Shown piece after piece: positions 16,656 to 27,701 of a DNA stretch of 38,099 nucleotides. Made by a program: the position numbers and the translations under genes. A model generated the notes under the pieces. That model ran no database searches and was not told where the DNA came from. It worked only from the letters and a program-made list of their open reading frames with translations. Source of the DNA: Proluteimonas luteida (GTDB lineage Bacteria; Pseudomonadota; Gammaproteobacteria; Xanthomonadales; Xanthomonadaceae); the NCBI RefSeq assembly GCF_021191695.1, contig NZ_JAIWPT010000026.1, positions 1 to 38,099 on the forward strand, in the 5' to 3' direction. Positions within the stretch are counted from its first letter, which is position 1. Every line of letters begins with the position of its first letter.

Positions 16656-18056
16656 ATGTCCCCGTCCGTCGAGCGAAACCTGCAAGCCGTGAACCTTCCC
16701 GAAGACTGGCAGCCCGACAGCTGGCGCAAGCGCCCGGCTCTGCAGCTGCCGACCTATCCCGATGCCGCGGCGCTGGCCGAGGTGCAGGAGGAACTGCGCC
16801 GGCTGCCGCCGCTGGTGACCTCCTGGGAGATCCTCAACCTCAAGCAGCAACTGGCCGAGGCCCAGGAGGGCAAGCGCTTCCTGCTGCAGGGCGGGGACTG
16901 CGCGGAGAACTTCGGCGACTGTTCGTCGGAGATCATCTCCAACCGGCTCAAGGTGCTGCTGCAGATGAGCCTGGTGCTGGTGCACGGGCTGCGCATCCCG
17001 GTGGTGCGGGTCGGCCGCTTCGCCGGCCAGTACGCCAAGCCGCGTTCGGCCGACATGGAGACCCGTGGCGACGTTTCGTTGCCGAGCTACCGTGGCGACG
17101 TGGTCAACGCGCCGGCGTTCACCGCCGAGGCGCGCATCCCCGATCCCCGGCGCATGATCAAGGCGCATGCGCGCTCGGCGATGACGATGAATTTCGTGCG
17201 TGCGCTGATCGACGGTGGCTTCGCCGACCTGCACCACCCCGAGTACTGGGGCCTGAACTGGGTCGGGGAATCGCCGCTGGCCGAGGAGTACCAGCGCATG
17301 GTCTCGGGCCTGGGCGATGCGGTGCGGTTCATGGAGACGCTGGCCGGCACCCAGGTCTACAACCTCAACCGTGTGGACTTCTACACCTCGCATGAGGCGT
17401 TGCTGCTGCCCTACGAGGAGGCCCAGACCCGCCAGGTGCCGCGTCAGTGGGGCTGGTTCAACCTCAGCACGCATTTTCCGTGGATCGGCGTGCGCACAGC
17501 GGCGCTGGAAGGCGCCCATGTCGAGTACTTCCGCGGCATCCGCAATCCGGTCGCGGTCAAGGTCGGGCCGACCTCGACGCCGGACGCGCTGCTGCGGCTG
17601 ATCGACGTGCTCAACCCCGACGACGAACCCGGCCGGCTGAGCCTGATCCACCGCATGGGCGCGGCGCAGATCGCCGAACGCCTGCCGCCGCTGCTCGATG
17701 CGGTGAAGCGTTCCGGCCGACGCGTGCTGTGGATCTGCGACGCGATGCACGGCAATACCGAATCGACCAGCAACGGCTACAAGACCCGGCGCTTCGACAA
17801 GATCCGCAGCGAAATCGAGCAGTCCTTCGACCTGCATGCGGCGGCCGGGACGCGGCTCGGCGGCGTGCACCTGGAGCTGACCGGCGAGGACGTGACCGAG
17901 TGCACCGGCGGCGCGCGCGCGTTGACCGACATCGACCTCGGGCGCGCCTACCGTTCGACCGTCGATCCACGGCTGAACTACGAACAGGCGCTGGAGACGG
18001 CGATGCTGATCGTGCGCAAGCAGGCGCAGCTGACGGCGGCTGCGATCCCCTCGTAA
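16656..18056 (+). CDS. Class II 3-deoxy-7-phosphoheptulonate (DAHP) synthase
   Basis: Condenses phosphoenolpyruvate and erythrose 4-phosphate, the first step of the shikimate pathway. It has 466 aa, typical of the class II (plant/mycobacterial) family and unlike the ~350-aa AroF/G/H class I enzymes. Visible active-site motifs: GGDCAENF with metal-binding Cys82, RVGRFAGQYAKPRS, NPVAVKVGPTS, CDAMHGNT, HLELTGEDVTEC and the metal-binding DPRLNYEQALE. A strong AGGAGGAA (16639-16646) lies 9 nt before the ATG. It appears monocistronic. Such enzymes can also feed secondary aromatic pathways; the context does not tell. Confidence 0.93.
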   Translation: MSPSVERNLQAVNLPEDWQPDSWRKRPALQLPTYPDAAALAEVQEELRRLPPLVTSWEILNLKQQLAEAQEGKRFLLQGGDCAENFGDCSSEIISNRLKVLLQMSLVLVHGLRIPVVRVGRFAGQYAKPRSADMETRGDVSLPSYRGDVVNAPAFTAEARIPDPRRMIKAHARSAMTMNFVRALIDGGFADLHHPEYWGLNWVGESPLAEEYQRMVSGLGDAVRFMETLAGTQVYNLNRVDFYTSHEALLLPYEEAQTRQVPRQWGWFNLSTHFPWIGVRTAALEGAHVEYFRGIRNPVAVKVGPTSTPDALLRLIDVLNPDDEPGRLSLIHRMGAAQIAERLPPLLDAVKRSGRRVLWICDAMHGNTESTSNGYKTRRFDKIRSEIEQSFDLHAAAGTRLGGVHLELTGEDVTECTGGARALTDIDLGRAYRSTVDPRLNYEQALETAMLIVRKQAQLTAAAIPS

Positions 18057-18133
18057 GGCGGGTCCCGCCCCGCCACTCCCTGGCCTGTCTTCGGCGGCGG
18101 GCTTGCCGCGCGGCCGGCGCCGCGAGCCGCGTC

Positions 18134-18610
18134 CTAAGCGCTTGCGCGATGCCGGCGGCGCAGGTCGTTTGCCAGCACCAGCACGATGGCCAGGTTGAGC
18201 AGCAATACGCCCCAGGTCAGCCAGTCGGGGTGCCGCCACAGGGCGTAGAGCTCGAACGGCAGGTAGGCGGCCGCGCCGATGCAGCCCAGCCAGGATGCCC
18301 AGGCGCGATGGCGCCACAGGCCCCAGCCCTCGAGCAGCCGCATCGATGCGTAGACCAGTGCGACGGCGATCGCCACGTGCAGTGTCTGCGGGGTGATGCG
18401 GTCGAGCAGCGCGGTTCCGCCGCGCTGGCTTGCGACGCCCAGCCAGCCGAGCAGGCGCTCGACGTCCTGCTGCAGCGCTTCGGGACCGACTGCCGCCAAT
18501 GCGGCGGCGGCCAGCAGCGCCAGCAGCCCCTTGGCGGTTTCCAGCAATGCGATCGTCCGCAGGCCGGTGGCGCGATCACGCGGCACCGGCCCGGTCGACG
18601 GCATGTCCAT
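18134..18610 (-). CDS. DUF2127-like integral membrane protein
   Basis: 158 aa, with about four hydrophobic segments (around residues 22-42, 78-92, 104-122 and 132-150). The arrangement RTIALLETAKGLLALL, YASMRLLEGWGLWRHRAWASWLG and YLPFELYALWRHPDWLTW resembles the DUF2127 family of small membrane proteins of unknown function. It begins 7 nt after the typA stop on the same strand, so it is probably co-transcribed with typA. ATGs at 18610 and 18604 are both possible starts; neither has a clear ribosome-binding site. Confidence 0.8.
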   Translation of the reverse strand: MDMPSTGPVPRDRATGLRTIALLETAKGLLALLAAAALAAVGPEALQQDVERLLGWLGVASQRGGTALLDRITPQTLHVAIAVALVYASMRLLEGWGLWRHRAWASWLGCIGAAAYLPFELYALWRHPDWLTWGVLLLNLAIVLVLANDLRRRHRASA

Positions 18611-18617
18611 GCGCGGA

Positions 18618-20447
<1,830 letters not shown>

Positions 20448-20507
20448 GGGCAAGGCTGCGCCAGAGTCGAAGACCGGGGCGCACGATAGGCAGTGGGAGA
20501 GCCGGTT

Positions 20508-20513
20508 ATTATA
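20508..20513 (-). promoter_or_regulatory. Candidate -10 box of typA
   Basis: A perfect TATAAT on the minus strand, 60 nt upstream of the typA ATG in the typA/ppiB intergenic region. No good -35 is seen at 16-18 bp (CGCAAC at 17 bp). Confidence 0.45.
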
Positions 20514-20654
20514 GCGGTTTGTCGCGGCATGTTGCGCTGCCGCACGGCGGCGCCGGTTCAGTGGCCGGTTGAAATGGCCGGCCCCGGCCGCATCTGCTGT
20601 CCGTCGGCCCGGGGAAATCCGGTTCCGATCCCTTATCCACTGCCAGGATCCATC

Positions 20655-21149
20655 ATGTCCCTGAACGCCGTTTTCGATACCGACCGTGGCCAGATCAAGG
20701 TCGAGCTCTATCCCGACAAGGCGCCGCTGACCGTGGCCAACTTCGTCAATCTCGCCAGGCGCGGTTTCTACGATGGCCTCAACTTCCATCGCGTGATCCC
20801 GGACTTCATGATCCAGGGCGGCTGCCCGGAAGGCTCCGGCCGCGGCGGTCCGGGCTACAAGTTCGAGGACGAGACCAACAACGGCGTCAAGCACGAGCGT
20901 GGCGTGCTGTCGATGGCCAACGCCGGCCCCAACACCAACGGCAGCCAGTTCTTCATCACCCACATCAAGACCGACTGGCTGGACGGCAAGCACACCGTGT
21001 TCGGCAAGGTCACCGAGGGCCTGGACGTGGTCGACGCGGTCAAGCAGGGCGACACCATCAAGTCGGTGAAGATCGAGGGCGACGTCGACGCCGCGCTGGC
21101 CGCCAAGGCCGACCGCGTGGCCGAGTGGAACAAGATCCTCGCGGCCTGA
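20655..21149 (+). CDS. ppiB: Cyclophilin-type peptidyl-prolyl cis-trans isomerase
   Basis: Catalyses proline isomerisation during protein folding. It has 164 aa without signal peptide, matching cytoplasmic PpiB. Catalytic-core motifs are FHRVIPDFMIQGG, NTNGSQFFIT and the W-containing DWLDGKHTVFGKV. AGGA (20645-20648) lies 6 nt before the ATG at 20655; the upstream open frame is not conserved. It is divergent from typA. Confidence 0.95.
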   Translation: MSLNAVFDTDRGQIKVELYPDKAPLTVANFVNLARRGFYDGLNFHRVIPDFMIQGGCPEGSGRGGPGYKFEDETNNGVKHERGVLSMANAGPNTNGSQFFITHIKTDWLDGKHTVFGKVTEGLDVVDAVKQGDTIKSVKIEGDVDAALAAKADRVAEWNKILAA

Positions 21150-21201
21150 TCGCCGCCTGAAGTGCCCGGCGCCGCCCGCCGGCAGGCGTCGCGGCCACAC
21201 C

Positions 21202-21238
21202 CGGAACGCCGCGACGGTCCTGCCGCCGCGGCGTTCCG
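21202..21238 (+). terminator. Hairpin downstream of ppiB
   Basis: A 12-bp stem CGGAACGCCGCG/CGCGGCGTTCCG with a 13-nt loop, 52 nt after the ppiB stop. There is no T-tract. A second stem CCGGGC/GCCCGG follows at 21243-21259. Confidence 0.45.
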
Positions 21239-21292
21239 CCGTCCGGGCATCGCGCCCGGCAGTGTGGGCCGTCCGGCCCGACGCGACCCGCA

Positions 21293-21301
21293 TGCTAAAA
21301 T
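21293..21301 (+). promoter_or_regulatory. Candidate extended -10 promoter of the aminotransferase
   Basis: TGCTAAAAT, an extended -10 (TGn plus TAAAAT), lies about 58 nt upstream of the aminotransferase ATG. No convincing -35 is seen, which is common for extended -10 promoters. Confidence 0.45.
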
Positions 21302-21358
21302 TCCGGGCTGCCGCCGGGCCTGCGGGCCCGGCCTCCCGTCCACGACAGGTGTCCCGCG

Positions 21359-22558
21359 ATGCCCCAGCTTGCCCGCCGCGTCGGCCGCGCCCGGCCCAGC
21401 GCCATCATGCAGGTCGCCGAGAAGGCCAAGCGCCTGAAGGCGGAAGGACGGGACATCATCGGCTTTTCGATCGGCGTGCCCAATTTCCTGCCGGGCGCGC
21501 ACGTTTATGCCGCGGCGCGCGACGCGCTGGCGCACGATTCCGGCCAGTACGGCAGCAACCGCGGCAGCGACGCGCTGCTCGACGCGTTCATCGGCCACCT
21601 CGATGCGCTCGGCCTGGACGGCTACACGCGCGCCGACTGCGCGGCCGGCATCGGCGCCAAGCACGTGCTCTACAACCTGGCCGAGGTGCTGCTCGACGAG
21701 GGCGACGGCCTGGCGTTCGCGACGCCGTACTGGACCACGTACTTGGACATCGCCGAGATCGTCGGCGCCGACATCCAACTGCTGCCGTGCCCGCCGGAGC
21801 AGGACTACAAGCTGACGCCCGCGCAGCTCGACGCCGCGCTGGCCAACCGGCCGAAGGTGTTCCTGTTCAACAATCCGTCGAATCCCACCGGCATGGTCTA
21901 CACGCGGTCCGAGATCGCCGCGCTGGCCGACGTGCTGGCGCGCCATCCGGACACCTGGATCGTCACCGACGACATCTACAACCGCATGGTGTTCGACGGC
22001 GTCGGCTACCACAACTTCGTGCAGGCGCGGCCGGAACTGCGCGAGCGTACGGTCTTCGTCGATTCGCTGTCCAAGACGTACGGCATGCCGGGCTGGCGCG
22101 TCGGCCTGCTGGCCGGGCCGGAAGCGGTGGCCCGGGCGTTCGCGACGATGAATTCCAACCACATCACCAACGTGCCGGAAGTGGTCACCGCCGCGGCGAT
22201 CGCCGCGCTGTCGGGCCCGCAGGACGTGCCCGAGGCACGGTGCGCGGATTTCCAGGCGCGCCGCGACGAAGTGATGGCGGCGCTGGCGCGGATTCCCGGC
22301 GTGGTCTGCCCGAAGCCGGCCGGCGCGTTCTACGTGTTCCCCGACATCAGCGTCGCCTTCGGCAAGGCGCATGGTGATACCCGCATCGACAACGATGTCG
22401 ACTTCTGCAACGCCCTGCTCGATGCCAAGGGCGTGGCCTGCGTGCCCGGCTCGGCGTTCGGCGAGCCGCGCGCGATCCGTATCAGCTACACCTGTCCGGC
22501 GGCGCAGCTCGCGCCGGGGCTGGACCGCATCCGCGCGTTCTTCGCGGAACTGTCCTGA
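21359..22558 (+). CDS. PLP-dependent class I/II aminotransferase (AspC/AAT-like)
   Basis: 399 aa, fold type I PLP enzyme. The PLP lysine is in DSLSKTYGMPGWRVG; NNPSNPTGMVY contains the Asn that contacts the cofactor, VTDDIYNRM the Asp-x-x-Tyr pair, and RISYTCP the carboxylate-binding Arg near the C-terminus. The N-terminal PSAIMQVAEKAKRLKAEGRDIIGFSIG is typical of the aspartate aminotransferase Ib subgroup. Substrate is not certain: aspartate is the first guess, but related proteins use other amino acids. The ATG at 21359 is preceded only by a weak AGGTG. It lies 57 nt upstream of mdh on the same strand, so the two could share a transcript linking aspartate/oxaloacetate and malate. Confidence 0.88.
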   Translation: MPQLARRVGRARPSAIMQVAEKAKRLKAEGRDIIGFSIGVPNFLPGAHVYAAARDALAHDSGQYGSNRGSDALLDAFIGHLDALGLDGYTRADCAAGIGAKHVLYNLAEVLLDEGDGLAFATPYWTTYLDIAEIVGADIQLLPCPPEQDYKLTPAQLDAALANRPKVFLFNNPSNPTGMVYTRSEIAALADVLARHPDTWIVTDDIYNRMVFDGVGYHNFVQARPELRERTVFVDSLSKTYGMPGWRVGLLAGPEAVARAFATMNSNHITNVPEVVTAAAIAALSGPQDVPEARCADFQARRDEVMAALARIPGVVCPKPAGAFYVFPDISVAFGKAHGDTRIDNDVDFCNALLDAKGVACVPGSAFGEPRAIRISYTCPAAQLAPGLDRIRAFFAELS

Positions 22559-22615
22559 GCCCGCGCCGGATTCCTTCCCCAGCGATACCCCACGAGAGAA
22601 CGAAGAGGATTGATG

Positions 22616-23602
22616 ATGAAGAAGCCCGTCCGTGTTGCCGTGACCGGTGCCGCCGGCCAGATCGGTTACGCCCTGCTGTTCCGGATCGCCTCCGGCGAGA
22701 TGCTGGGCAAGGACCAGCCGGTGATCCTGCAGCTGCTGGAGCTGCCGATCGACAAGGCCCAGGCGGCGCTCAAGGGCGTCATCATGGAGCTGGAGGACTG
22801 CGCGTTCCCGCTGCTGGCCGGTGTCGTCGGCACCGACGACCCGGAAGTGGCGTTCAAGGACGCCGACATCGCCCTGCTGGTCGGCGCGCGTCCGCGCGGC
22901 CCGGGCATGGAGCGCAAGGACCTGCTGCTGGAGAACGCCAAGATCTTCACCGCCCAGGGCGCCGCGCTGAACAAGGTCGCCTCGCGTGACGTCAAGGTGC
23001 TGGTGGTCGGCAACCCGGCCAACACCAATGCCTACATCGCGATGAAGTCCGCGCCCGACCTGCCGGCGAAGAACTTCACCGCGATGCTGCGCCTCGACCA
23101 CAACCGCGCGCTGAGCCAGCTGGCGACCAAGGCCGGCGTGCCGGTCGGCGACATCGAGGGCCTGATCGTCTGGGGCAACCACAGCCCGACGATGTATCCC
23201 GACTACCGTTTCGCGACCGCGGACGGCGTGAACCTGAAGGACAGGATCGACGACGCCGACTGGAACGCCAACACCTTCATCCCGCAGGTCGGCAAGCGCG
23301 GCGCGGCGATCATCGAGGCCCGCGGCCTGTCGTCGGCGGCCTCGGCCGCCAACGCCGCGATCGACCACATCCACGACTGGGTGCTGGGCTCGGGCGGCAA
23401 ATGGGTGACGATGGGCGTGCCGTCGGACGGCAGCTACGGCATCCCGGAAGGCGTGATCTTCGGCTTCCCGGTGACCACCGAAAACGGCGAGTACACCCTG
23501 GTCAAGGATGTCCCGATCGACGACTTCAGCCAGAAGGCGATCGACAAGACCCTGGCCGAGCTCGAGGAAGAGCGCAGCGGCGTCGCCCATCTGTTGGGCT
23601 GA
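22616..23602 (+). CDS. mdh: Malate dehydrogenase
   Basis: NAD-dependent interconversion of malate and oxaloacetate in the TCA cycle. It has 328 aa from the ATG at 22616. The Rossmann motif VTGAAGQIGYALL is at the N-terminus; catalytic and substrate residues are in RPRGPGMERKD, GNPANTNAYIAM, LRLDHNRA and WGNHSPTMYPDY (His). Two in-frame starts lie just upstream (TTG 22610, ATG 22613); 22616 gives the MKxPVRVAVTG start I recall for Xanthomonas Mdh and the best spacing (7 nt) to AGAGG (22604-22608). A strong bidirectional terminator follows. Confidence 0.95.
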   Translation: MKKPVRVAVTGAAGQIGYALLFRIASGEMLGKDQPVILQLLELPIDKAQAALKGVIMELEDCAFPLLAGVVGTDDPEVAFKDADIALLVGARPRGPGMERKDLLLENAKIFTAQGAALNKVASRDVKVLVVGNPANTNAYIAMKSAPDLPAKNFTAMLRLDHNRALSQLATKAGVPVGDIEGLIVWGNHSPTMYPDYRFATADGVNLKDRIDDADWNANTFIPQVGKRGAAIIEARGLSSAASAANAAIDHIHDWVLGSGGKWVTMGVPSDGSYGIPEGVIFGFPVTTENGEYTLVKDVPIDDFSQKAIDKTLAELEEERSGVAHLLG

Positions 23603-23620
23603 TCGCAAGCGGTTGCATCA

Positions 23621-23651
23621 GGAAAACGCCGGGCCAGTCCCGGCGTTTTCC
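23621..23651. terminator. Bidirectional terminator after mdh
   Basis: A perfect 13-bp stem, arms GGAAAACGCCGGG and CCCGGCGTTTTCC with a CCAGT loop, starting 18 nt after the mdh stop. The A/T run at the base gives a T4 tract in either direction. Confidence 0.85.
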
Positions 23652-23753
23652 GTTGTGGTGGCCGAAATGGCGGTTGCGGCCGTGGTGGCCCGCCGTGGGG
23701 CCCTGGGGCTTGTGTTCGACCAACGTCCATGCCACCCGCGCCCGTGCAGACGG

Positions 23754-23759
23754 GATAAT
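23754..23759 (+). promoter_or_regulatory. Candidate -10 box of the acyl-CoA synthetase
   Basis: GATAAT inside CGGGATAATCGG, 48 nt before the start codon, in the same context as the box before dsbB. No good -35 is visible. Confidence 0.35.
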
Positions 23760-23807
23760 CGGCACCGACCGCCGGCGGCTGTCCTGCCGGCGCGGGAGGA
23801 GATCGTC

Positions 23808-25433
23808 ATGTCGCTGCATGCCTACGAACAGCACCTGGACCGCAACCAGGCCAACTACACCGCGCTGTCGCCGCTGACCTTCCTGCGCAAGGCCGCGCAG
23901 GTGCACCCGGAACGGGTCGCGCTGATCCATGGCGAGCGCCGCCTGACCTGGTCGGACGTGTACGCCCGTTGCCGGCGCCTGGCCTCGGCGCTGCAGGCCT
24001 GGGGCATCGGCCGCGGCGACACGGTCGCGGCGATGCTGCCCAACACCCCGGCGATGATGGAACTGCACTACGGGCCGGCGATGCTCGGCGCGGTGCTCAA
24101 CACCCTCAATACCCGGCTCGATGCCGAGACCCTGGCGTTCATGCTCGACCATGGTGAGGCGCGCGTACTGTTCACCGACCGCGAGTTCTCGCCGGTCATC
24201 GCCCGGGCGCTGGCGCTGTGCAAGTACCCGCCGCGGGTCGTCGACGTCGACGACGTGGAGGCGGTCGGCGGCGAGCTGATCGGCGAGATCGAGTACGAGG
24301 ACTTCCTCGCCGGCGGCGCGCCGGATTTCGCGATGACGCTGCCCGCCGACGAGTGGGATGCGATCTCGCTGAACTACACCTCCGGTACCACCGGCGACCC
24401 CAAGGGCGTGGTCTACCACCACCGCGGCGCCTACCTCAATGCCGTTGCCAACATCATCGACTGGGGCATGCCGCCGCATCCGGTGTACCTGTGGATCCTG
24501 CCGATGTTCCACTGCAACGGCTGGTGTTTCCCGTGGACGATGGCCGCGGTGGCCGGCACCCAGGTCTGCCTGCGCAGGTTCGAGCCGCAGCGCGTGTTCG
24601 CGCTGATGCGCGCACATGGCGTGACCCACTTCTGCGGGGCGCCGATCGTGCACAGCGCGCTGGTCGCCGCGCCCGACGCATGGAAGGCCGGGGTCACCGG
24701 CGTGCACGCGCAGATCGCCGGCGCCGCGCCGCCGGCGGCGGTGCTCGAGGGCATGGAGCGGATGGGTTTCCACATCACCCACGTCTACGGCCTGACCGAG
24801 GTCTACGGCCCGGCCTCGCTGTGCCAGCCCAGGCCCGGCTGGTCCGAGTTGCCGGTGGCCGAACGCGCCGAGCTCAACGCGCGCCAGGGCGTGGCCTGCC
24901 TCCTGCAGGAGGACATGCAGGTGCTGGACCCGGCGACGCTGCAGCCGGTGCCGTGGGACGGCCAGGCGATCGGCGAGATCATGTTCCGCGGCAACATCAC
25001 GATGAAGGGCTACCTGAAGAACCCGACCGCCACCGACCAGGCGTTCGAGGGCGGCTGGTTCCACACCGGCGACCTTGCGGTCGTGTATCCGGACGGTTAC
25101 GTCAGGATCCGCGACCGCTCCAAGGACGTGATCATCTCCGGCGGCGAGAACATCTCCTCGATCGAGGTCGAGGACGCGCTGTGCCGGCATCCCGCGGTGA
25201 TGGACGCGGCCGTGGTCGCGCGTCCGGACCGCAAGTGGGGCGAGACGCCGTGCGCGTTCGTGCAGCTCAAGGGCGAGGATGCGCCCGATGCGGACGCGCT
25301 GCTGGCGTACTGCCGCGAACACCTGGCCGGATTCAAGGTGCCGCGCGCATTCGTGTTTGGCGACCTGCCGCGCACCGCGACCGGCAAGGTGCAGAAGTTC
25401 GTGCTGCGCGAGCGCGCGCGAGAGCTGGAATAG
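23808..25433 (+). CDS. AMP-forming acyl-CoA synthetase (AlkK/DmdB-like)
   Basis: Activates a carboxylic acid through an acyl-adenylate and then a CoA thioester. It has 541 aa. The adenylate-forming signature YTSGTTGDPKGV is near residue 190, LPMFHCNGWCFPWTM is the motif of the medium-chain/alkanoate and methylmercaptopropionate ligase subgroup, followed by VYGLTEVYGP, GWFHTGDLAV, the hinge RDRSKDVIISGGENISS and the catalytic lysine in PRTATGKVQKF. GGGAGGAG lies upstream of the ATG at 23808; upstream frame is unrelated. The substrate (medium-chain, branched or aromatic acid) is unknown. It lies next to prpE, but a 242-bp gap with its own operator separates them. Confidence 0.88.
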   Translation: MSLHAYEQHLDRNQANYTALSPLTFLRKAAQVHPERVALIHGERRLTWSDVYARCRRLASALQAWGIGRGDTVAAMLPNTPAMMELHYGPAMLGAVLNTLNTRLDAETLAFMLDHGEARVLFTDREFSPVIARALALCKYPPRVVDVDDVEAVGGELIGEIEYEDFLAGGAPDFAMTLPADEWDAISLNYTSGTTGDPKGVVYHHRGAYLNAVANIIDWGMPPHPVYLWILPMFHCNGWCFPWTMAAVAGTQVCLRRFEPQRVFALMRAHGVTHFCGAPIVHSALVAAPDAWKAGVTGVHAQIAGAAPPAAVLEGMERMGFHITHVYGLTEVYGPASLCQPRPGWSELPVAERAELNARQGVACLLQEDMQVLDPATLQPVPWDGQAIGEIMFRGNITMKGYLKNPTATDQAFEGGWFHTGDLAVVYPDGYVRIRDRSKDVIISGGENISSIEVEDALCRHPAVMDAAVVARPDRKWGETPCAFVQLKGEDAPDADALLAYCREHLAGFKVPRAFVFGDLPRTATGKVQKFVLRERARELE

Positions 25434-25532
25434 TCACGGCAAGGGGCGCCGCTGGCGCCGGGCGTGCGTGCGCCCGGCGGCTGCAGTCGCGCAAGCGGGA
25501 CCTCGGCGAAGGCGCGTGCGGCAATGCGGCAT

Positions 25533-25553
25533 GGTTGATCGATACGATCAACC
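25533..25553. promoter_or_regulatory. Palindromic operator upstream of prpE
   Basis: A perfect inverted repeat with arms GGTTGATCG and CGATCAACC around ATA, about 120 nt before prpE. Its core TTGATCGATACGATCAA (25535-25551) matches the prpB/regulator intergenic sequence TTGATTTATTCGATCAA at 14 of 17 positions. TACGAT (25543-25548) inside it could be a -10 box, so binding would block the promoter. A hairpin GGAAATC/GATTTCC (25560-25577) follows directly. Confidence 0.75.
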
Positions 25554-25675
25554 TGTCGCGGAAATCCCCGGATTTCCAAGGGTTTTCCGTCTTGCCGGCG
25601 CGGTTAAGACCAACGTCGTAACGCGCCGCCGCCGCCGCGGGTCTAGCCTCCGGACACTGTCAACGGGAGGCGACC

Positions 25676-27574
<1,899 letters not shown>

Positions 27575-27604
27575 CGGGGTCGGGGGTCGACACGGGCCGC
27601 GGGC

Positions 27605-27640
27605 GACGCGGTGGCGGGTCGAGACCCGCCCCGCGGCGTC
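27605..27640. terminator. Hairpin between convergent prpE and the HTH-citrate synthase gene
   Basis: Core stem GGCGGGT/ACCCGCC (27613-27630) with a CGAG loop, extended by partly paired GACGCGG and CCGCGGCGTC arms. It lies between two convergent genes and could terminate both; no long T-tract is present. Confidence 0.45.
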
Positions 27641-27701
27641 CGCCGGGCTGGATCGCCATGCGCCGAGCGGGTTCCGGCCCGCGGCTCCACGGCTTCCTTC
27701 G

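Noticed and set aside
22610..22615. TTG at 22610 or ATG at 22613 as the mdh start
   Set aside because: Both only add one or two methionines; ATG 22616 has better ribosome-binding-site spacing and the expected family N-terminus.
20855..23608. A long minus-strand open frame across ppiB, the aminotransferase and mdh
   Set aside because: It is antisense to three well-supported genes, has low-complexity composition and no recognisable domain.
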